46,763 nt of DNA from CG1-02-35-72 sp964564475. Lineage in GTDB: Bacteria; Bacteroidota; Bacteroidia; Flavobacteriales; Flavobacteriaceae. A program made the translations under genes and the position numbers. The stretch is taken from assembly GCA_964564475.1 (NCBI GenBank), contig CAZMBM010000004.1:1-46763 (forward strand), read 5' to 3'. Below the pieces are notes generated by a model. It ran no database searches and was not told where the DNA came from. It saw only the letters and a program-made list of their open reading frames with translations. Below are positions 41,986 through 46,763 of this stretch, in pieces. Numbering within the stretch: position 1 is the stretch's first letter; each line of letters opens with the position of its first letter.

Positions 41986-43116
41986 CTACAAGCGCTTATC
42001 CATTTGTTTTACCATCTTGTTTTTCCAAGTGTTAAAATCTCCTGCTAAGATATGCTTTCTTGCTTCACCAACCAACCACAAATAAAAACCCAAATTATGA
42101 ATTGAGGCAATTTGTTTTCCAAGACTTTCTTTGGCCGCAAATAAATGACGTAAATAGGCCTTAGAATACAAAGTATCTACAGATGTTATACCCATTTCAT
42201 CAAGGGGGGAAAAATCGTCCTCCCATTTTTTATTTTTAAGATTAATAGTGCCATGTGCCGTAAATAACATTCCGTTGCGGGCATTTCGGGTTGGCATTAC
42301 ACAATCGAACATATCAATTCCCAAAGCGATATTTTCTAAAATATTTATCGGTGTACCAACTCCCATCAGATAGCGGGGTTTATCTTGGGGAAGAATATCA
42401 CAAACCAAGTTGGTCATTTCGTACATATCTTCGGCCGGCTCACCAACAGATAAACCGCCAATGGCATTACCTTCTGCCCCAATATTGGCAATATACTCAG
42501 CCGATTGTATGCGTAAATCTTTATATGTACTTCCCTGTACAATTGGAAAAAAAGCTTGTTTATATCCGTATTTTTCGGGGACTTTCTTTAGGTGATTCAG
42601 ACAGCGATCTAACCAACGGTGCGTCATTTTCATTGAATTTTTGGCATAGTTGTAGTCACAAGGATACGGTGTACACTCATCAAAAGCCATGATAATATCG
42701 GCACCTATATTGCGCTGAATTTCCATCACTTTTTCAGGAGAAAAAACATGGTAAGAGCCATCTATATGTGATTTAAACTTAACGCCTTCCTCTTTAATTT
42801 TTCGATTAGCCGATAAGCTATAAACCTGATAGCCACCACTATCTGTCAAGATACTCCTATCCCAGTTCATAAATTTATGTAAGCCGCCGGCCTGTTCTAA
42901 AATAGGTGTCTTGGGACGTAAATACAAGTGATAGGTATTGCCTAAAATTATTTGTGCTTTAATATCATCCTTAAGTTCGGGTTGGTGGACGCCTTTGACC
43001 GAGGCAACCGTTCCAACAGGCATAAAGATAGGTGTTTGTATGCTCCCATGCTCTGTAGTAATTTGGCCGGCTCTCGCTTTGCTTTGGCTATCGGTCGCTT
43101 TTAATTCAAATTGCAT
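41986..43116 (-). CDS. tgt: tRNA-guanine (queuine) transglycosylase
   Basis: A 376-residue TIM-barrel enzyme that exchanges guanine 34 for the queuosine precursor in tRNAs with GUN anticodons. General acid/base Asp D92 is in LTDSGGYQVYSL. The nucleophile Asp D271 is in MFDCVMPTRNARNG. GGLSVGE and LMGVGTP line the substrate pocket. The usual zinc motif CxCxxC is absent: the equivalent stretch (about 306-320) reads DEMGITSVDTLYSKA, though the last ligand position H340 (IASIHNLGFYLWL) is kept. Everything else is typical, so the enzyme is probably active without this zinc site. It heads a minus-strand operon with lptF/G and the DMT transporter. Confidence 0.96.
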   Translation of the reverse strand: MQFELKATDSQSKARAGQITTEHGSIQTPIFMPVGTVASVKGVHQPELKDDIKAQIILGNTYHLYLRPKTPILEQAGGLHKFMNWDRSILTDSGGYQVYSLSANRKIKEEGVKFKSHIDGSYHVFSPEKVMEIQRNIGADIIMAFDECTPYPCDYNYAKNSMKMTHRWLDRCLNHLKKVPEKYGYKQAFFPIVQGSTYKDLRIQSAEYIANIGAEGNAIGGLSVGEPAEDMYEMTNLVCDILPQDKPRYLMGVGTPINILENIALGIDMFDCVMPTRNARNGMLFTAHGTINLKNKKWEDDFSPLDEMGITSVDTLYSKAYLRHLFAAKESLGKQIASIHNLGFYLWLVGEARKHILAGDFNTWKNKMVKQMDKRL

Positions 43117-43163
43117 TAAAACGCTGTTTAAAATTATATGTTATTTGTAAAGATAACCAAACC

Positions 43164-44258
43164 TTAAACATTGAATCTAAAGTTCATAATATCGCCGTCT
43201 TGTACTATGTATTCTTTTCCTTCTATAGCCAACTTGCCGGCTTCACGGACTTTCAATTCAGATCCTAAAGCCACAAAATCACTGTACTTCATCACTTCAG
43301 CACGAATAAAGCCCCGTTCAAAATCGGTATGGATAACGCCAGCGGCTTGTGGAGCTGTATCCCCAATATTAATAGTCCATGCACGGACTTCTTTAACTCC
43401 AGCCGTAAAATAGGTTTGCAGATTCAATAATTTATATGCCGCGCGGATTAATTTAGAAGCACCGGCCTCATCTAATCCCATATCTTCAAGAAACATAACC
43501 CGTTCTTCATATGTTTCTAATTCGGTTATATCGGCTTCAGTCGCTACAGCTAAAATAATTATTTCAGCTCTTTCATCTTTAATAGCTTCTTTTACTTGAT
43601 TTACATAATGATTACCTTCTTTGGCTGAGGCTTCATCTACATTACACACATATAACACAGGTTTGTCTGTTAATAATTGTAAGGGTTTTATATAAGCCTC
43701 TCTCTCTTTCTTGTCAATAGGAATGGCGCGCACAGATTGGGCGCTTTCCAGACCTGTTTTAACTATTTCGAGAGTAGCCAACTCTTTCTGTGCATTTTTA
43801 TCGCCCGTTCTCGCCGCTTTTTTAACACGTTCAAGTCTTTTTTCGAGACTTTCTAAATCTTTCAATTGCAATTCAAAATCTATAGTTTCTTTATCCCTTA
43901 CCGGGTCTATAGTGGTGTCAACATGAACAATATTATCGTTATCAAAACAACGTAAGACATGGATAATGGCATCTGTCTCACGTATATTAGCTAAAAACTT
44001 ATTCCCCAACCCTTCACCTTTACTTGCGCCCTTAACTAAACCGGCAATATCCACAATTTCTACGGTAGCCGGTATCACACGTTCGGGATTTACAATAGCT
44101 TCTAACTTTTGAAGGCGTGAATCGGGTACATTTACCACGCCAATATTGGGTTCAATAGTACAAAATGGAAAATTAGCACTTTGCGCTTTAGCATTTGATA
44201 AACAATTAAATAAAGTTGATTTCCCTACATTTGGTAGCCCTACAATACCTGCTTTCAT
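43164..44258 (-). CDS. ychF: Redox-regulated ATPase YchF
   Basis: A 364-residue Obg-family P-loop protein that hydrolyses ATP rather than GTP. Walker A is GLPNVGKST at 7-15. Switch II is DIAGLVKGASKGEGLGN. The G4 motif is NVDE in place of NKxD, the feature that gives ATP preference. A coiled-coil insert (about 130-165) precedes G4, and the C-terminal TGS-like domain ends QDGDIMNFRFNV. Start ATG 44258 gives the standard length; the longer in-frame extension to 44321 runs through the promoter. YchF binds ribosomes and modulates translation and stress responses. Confidence 0.97.
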   Translation of the reverse strand: MKAGIVGLPNVGKSTLFNCLSNAKAQSANFPFCTIEPNIGVVNVPDSRLQKLEAIVNPERVIPATVEIVDIAGLVKGASKGEGLGNKFLANIRETDAIIHVLRCFDNDNIVHVDTTIDPVRDKETIDFELQLKDLESLEKRLERVKKAARTGDKNAQKELATLEIVKTGLESAQSVRAIPIDKKEREAYIKPLQLLTDKPVLYVCNVDEASAKEGNHYVNQVKEAIKDERAEIIILAVATEADITELETYEERVMFLEDMGLDEAGASKLIRAAYKLLNLQTYFTAGVKEVRAWTINIGDTAPQAAGVIHTDFERGFIRAEVMKYSDFVALGSELKVREAGKLAIEGKEYIVQDGDIMNFRFNV

Positions 44259-44278
44259 GTATTTTATTTTTTGAGGTG

Positions 44279-44286
44279 CAAATATA
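44279..44286 (-). promoter_or_regulatory. -7 promoter box of ychF
   Basis: Minus-strand TATATTTG, a perfect match, 20 nt upstream of ATG 44258. It supports that start over the longer frame. Confidence 0.55.
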
Positions 44287-44337
44287 CTGTATCGTTTTAT
44301 ATTAAATTGTAAATTTATCAAGGAAATATTATTAACA

Positions 44338-45033
44338 ATGAATCAGAAAAAAAGAATTGTTATCCTTACAGGCGCCGGTATAAGTGTCGCATCGGGTATT
44401 AAAACTTTTAGAGATGCCGGCGGACTATGGGAAGGGCATAATATTGAGGATGTTGCTACACCTCAAGCTTGGCATAAAAATCCCAAATTGGTTTTAGAAT
44501 TTTACAACCAACGACGTAGGCAATTACTAAAAACACAGCCTAACAAAGCCCATCATTTTCTCAAAGCACTCGAAGAAAAATATGAGGTCCACATCATTAC
44601 TCAAAATGTTGATGACCTTCACGAACGTGCCGGAAGTACTTACGTACTCCATTTACATGGTGAATTGAGAAAAGCAAGAAGTGAACGCTATGAAAATCTG
44701 ATTTATAAATGGGACGAGGATTTACTTTTAGGCGATTTATGTGAACAAAACACACAATTAAGACCTCATATTGTATGGTTTGGAGAAGCTGTCCCTAATT
44801 TATCTGTTGCAGAAAACATTACACAAAATTCCGATATTCTCATAATTATAGGAACTTCTATGCAAGTATATCCAGCGGCCAATTTAATTTACGCTGTTAA
44901 TAATAATACACCTATTTATTTTATAGATCCAAAACCTAATATAACTCAAAATCACTTTGAAAATTTAACCGTTATAGCAGAATCTGCCACCGTTGGTATG
45001 GAAAAATTATACAACTTATTGGTTAGAAATTAA
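44338..45033 (+). CDS. cobB: Sirtuin (NAD-dependent protein deacylase)
   Basis: A 231-residue Sir2-family protein. The NAD-binding GAGISVASGIKTFRD is at 12-25, QNVDDLHERAG at 89-99, and the catalytic His is H107 in HLHGEL. VWFGEAVP and GTSMQVYPAA also match. Y56 and R59 (FYNQRRR) are the Tyr-x-x-Arg pair that in CobB/SIRT5-type enzymes recognises succinyl or malonyl lysine, so deacylation of acidic acyl groups is likely. The four zinc-binding cysteines normally found between HGEL and WFGE are missing; only C135 remains. It is divergent from ychF. Confidence 0.93.
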   Translation: MNQKKRIVILTGAGISVASGIKTFRDAGGLWEGHNIEDVATPQAWHKNPKLVLEFYNQRRRQLLKTQPNKAHHFLKALEEKYEVHIITQNVDDLHERAGSTYVLHLHGELRKARSERYENLIYKWDEDLLLGDLCEQNTQLRPHIVWFGEAVPNLSVAENITQNSDILIIIGTSMQVYPAANLIYAVNNNTPIYFIDPKPNITQNHFENLTVIAESATVGMEKLYNLLVRN

Positions 45034-45108
45034 TTTCATTCGCAATAAATCGATTAAAAATTACCTTTTATACTTACGGCCTGTGTCAAAGGCTTCCTTT
45101 TAAAATAA

Positions 45109-45140
45109 AAAAAGCACTTTGATAATTCGAAGTGCTTTTT
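45109..45140. terminator. Bidirectional terminator between the sirtuin and FadL-like genes
   Basis: AAAAAGCACTT at 45109-45119 is complementary to AAGTGCTTTTT at 45130-45140 around a 10-nt loop. Flanking A and T tracts serve both strands of this convergent pair. Confidence 0.88.
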
Positions 45141-45161
45141 ATTTGAATTTTTTAAATATTT

Positions 45162-46508
45162 TTAATTTAACTTATAACTAAAGCCAAACATTACTAAATC
45201 GGTTGTCATATCGTAGGCCACGCTACTACCGGGAATGGCACCATATGGGTTACTAGCACTAACCAAACTGGGGTCTAACATTGAGCCCGTTGTTTTACCG
45301 CCACTTGATCCGTGATGGTACACGCCGTTTATGGTTAGGGTATCGCTTACTTCATAACCAAATCCGAATTGGAAAGCATTTTTAATTACGGCTGTAGCCT
45401 CAACAGAAAACATAACCAAGTCTTTTTGAATTGGGTTACTGCTGTAAGTGTAACCAAAGCGCAAAGGCATTTTATCAATCATTTTAAGTTGTAGTCCAAC
45501 AGATACTATATCCATATTTTGCCAACCAAATCCGGCAACAGAGGCTGTGGGCGTCCATCCTTTTTCTGCAAATCCATTTGCACTTTCATAATTGACAGAT
45601 CTATAATCTAAGGCAAAATCGTATTTATCGGTAGAATAGCCCATACCTATAGAAAATATTGCAGGGTAATTCATTTGGAATTTGGTATTGGGTGCTACCG
45701 AACCGTCTAAATATTTACCACTAAAATCAAAATCGCTAAATGATTGTTCAGTTTTGTATGACATTCCTAACTTAAATCCGGAACCGGAATTGTAGAAAAT
45801 ACCTAATTGTCCGCCAAACCCTACAGCTGTAGCCGCATCTGATTCAGGATATCCCAAAGTGGGACTTGGTGACGCCAATGGATTAGGGTCAACTTCTAAA
45901 AGCGCAAAATTAAGTGTTGGTTCAAATCCAATTGAAAATTTATCAGATAATTCATAAGCGTATGTAAAGCCGGCCTGCATTAACATATAATTTGATCTTA
46001 ATCTGCCAAAACCTCTTGCTTGTTGTGGATAATTTATAGGATTAGAAGGCGCCGTAGGATTAAAAGAAGGGCTTAACGGATTGTTGGCTTCTTCAGGAAA
46101 AGTTACACCAAATCCACTTATGCCAAATAATGATAAGCCAAAAGTGTGCTTACTGTCTTCTTTACCCCAAACCATCGCAAAAGCGGGCATTGGTGAAATG
46201 CCTCTGGCATCTTTAGTAACGCCGGATACAGCAGGGGCTCCGGGACCTAGCATCCCGGCGGGTAATGACGAATAAAGATTTGGAGATGAGAAGAAAACAC
46301 CTAAATCAAAATTTAATATATCTTCATCAAATACCGATATTGAGGCAGGATTCCATTGCAAGGCGCCACTGATATCAAGAGGTTGCGCAGTAGAGGCACC
46401 GCCCATTGACATATTTACAGAGCCCACACCTTGCATAATATGTCCTGCTTGTGAAAAAGCAAAACCAGTAAACAAGGATAAAACAAAAATTGAAAGTCTT
46501 TTTTTCAT
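45162..46508 (-). CDS. OmpP1/FadL family outer-membrane transport protein
   Basis: A 448-residue protein. The start at ATG 46508 gives a normal signal peptide (MKKRLSIFVLSLFTGFAFSQAG); an in-frame ATG 11 codons earlier would place extra polar residues ahead of it. The mature N-terminus is GHIMQGVGSVNMSMGGAST, followed by ALQWNPAS, the conserved FadL-type hatch segment. Alternating beta strands continue to the C-terminal VMFGFSYKLN, ending in a typical barrel-terminal strand. FadL-like channels take up long-chain fatty acids and other hydrophobic compounds. It ends 22 bp from a bidirectional terminator. Confidence 0.9.
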   Translation of the reverse strand: MKKRLSIFVLSLFTGFAFSQAGHIMQGVGSVNMSMGGASTAQPLDISGALQWNPASISVFDEDILNFDLGVFFSSPNLYSSLPAGMLGPGAPAVSGVTKDARGISPMPAFAMVWGKEDSKHTFGLSLFGISGFGVTFPEEANNPLSPSFNPTAPSNPINYPQQARGFGRLRSNYMLMQAGFTYAYELSDKFSIGFEPTLNFALLEVDPNPLASPSPTLGYPESDAATAVGFGGQLGIFYNSGSGFKLGMSYKTEQSFSDFDFSGKYLDGSVAPNTKFQMNYPAIFSIGMGYSTDKYDFALDYRSVNYESANGFAEKGWTPTASVAGFGWQNMDIVSVGLQLKMIDKMPLRFGYTYSSNPIQKDLVMFSVEATAVIKNAFQFGFGYEVSDTLTINGVYHHGSSGGKTTGSMLDPSLVSASNPYGAIPGSSVAYDMTTDLVMFGFSYKLN

Positions 46509-46557
46509 AGTAGATTGATTTTTAATTGAGTATAATTTCATAATTTTAAGTTTGAAT

Positions 46558-46565
46558 CAAATTTA
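46558..46565 (-). promoter_or_regulatory. -7 promoter box of the FadL-like gene
   Basis: Minus-strand TAAATTTG, a perfect match, 49 nt upstream of ATG 46508. Confidence 0.5.
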
Positions 46566-46700
46566 TATAAACCTTTGATTTTGATTTATGACAACAATCA
46601 CATAAGGAACTGACTTTTGTCATAGAAAGCTCTTTTTTAAAATAATATGCTTTATGTTTGTTACTGTATAATATATTTATATCTATGTATTTTTATTGTG

Positions 46701-46730
46701 TTGTGGCTACTGATTTTTTTCTTATATTTG
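46701..46730 (+). promoter_or_regulatory. Promoter directed out of the right edge
   Basis: TTG at 46701-46703, a 19-nt spacer, and TATATTTG at 46723-46730. It is a complete Bacteroidota promoter on the plus strand, and no gene follows inside the window. The predicted start of transcription (about 46734-46737) is followed by a T14 tract at 46750-46763. Confidence 0.65.
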
Positions 46731-46763
46731 TATTTAGTATTTTGTTTTATTTTTTTTTTTTTT

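Noticed and set aside
44259..44321. Longer in-frame start for ychF
   Set aside because: It would include the -7 box at 44279-44286 in the coding region, and the family begins at MKAGIVGLPN.
1..46763. Defence system, prophage, integron or CRISPR array
   Set aside because: No repeats with regular spacing, no integrase, transposase, Cas, toxin-antitoxin or restriction genes were found; nearly every frame is accounted for by known or conserved families.

Overview
The window is low-GC chromosomal DNA from a member of the Bacteroidota, most likely family Flavobacteriaceae; the genus cannot be fixed from the sequence alone. Four things support this. The Bacteroidota -7 promoter box TAnnTTTG lies upstream of many genes, in several cases with a TTG box 18-20 nt further up. 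There are many lipoproteins with the FxSC/xACQK style of lipobox. A secreted protein carries a type IX secretion (T9SS) C-terminal sorting domain. The families and their order are flavobacterial: ECF sigma factor with DUF4252 proteins, tgt-lptF/G-DMT-accA-nnr, the bacillithiol protein YtxJ, and a hybrid two-component regulator. No transposase, integrase, phage gene, CRISPR array, tRNA or rRNA was seen, so this looks like core genome rather than an island.

Layout. Positions 1-1314 hold the N-terminal part of an M1 aminopeptidase, cut by the left edge. Positions 1431-3475 form a minus-strand stress-type operon: ECF sigma factor, putative membrane anti-sigma factor and two tandem DUF4252 proteins. 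An ECF-type promoter just upstream suggests autoregulation. Divergent from it is an S41 lipoprotein protease (3606-5057), followed by a convergent patatin-like phospholipase, a secreted YCF48-like propeller and a small lipoprotein. Positions 7728-15080 are the aspartate-family block: pepT-lysA, then thrA-thrB-thrC with its own strong promoter and a short Thr/Ile-rich leader ORF, which suggests amino-acid-dependent attenuation. Then come a thioredoxin-fold lipoprotein, gcvT, an ENPP-type phosphodiesterase lipoprotein, a PrcB-like lipoprotein and an ABC-2 exporter pair with a palindrome over its putative promoter. Next are plsC-like, rmuC, glyA, fahA and ytxJ.

Positions 26506-31122 carry a 928-residue hybrid histidine kinase/response regulator/AraC protein with a TPR sensor, convergent with a T9SS-exported leucine-rich-repeat protein. 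clpB follows, behind a regulatory region rich in TTGTC repeats. Then come a histidine phosphatase, an orphan hutH, a TlpA-like thioredoxin lipoprotein, and the minus-strand housekeeping cluster tgt, lptF/G, DMT transporter, accA, nnr. Last are ychF divergent from a sirtuin, and a FadL-like outer-membrane protein. A promoter at the right edge points to a gene outside the window.

Themes. One-carbon and glycine metabolism (gcvT, glyA) and threonine/lysine synthesis are both represented. Envelope biology is prominent: LptF/G, FadL, lipoproteins, a T9SS cargo, and the sigma/anti-sigma pair. Two enzymes, TGT and the sirtuin, lack the usual structural zinc cysteines. No obviously new multi-gene system such as defence, mobile or biosynthetic islands was found. 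The best novelty candidates are regulatory: the thr leader, the ECF/DUF4252 module and the clpB upstream repeats.
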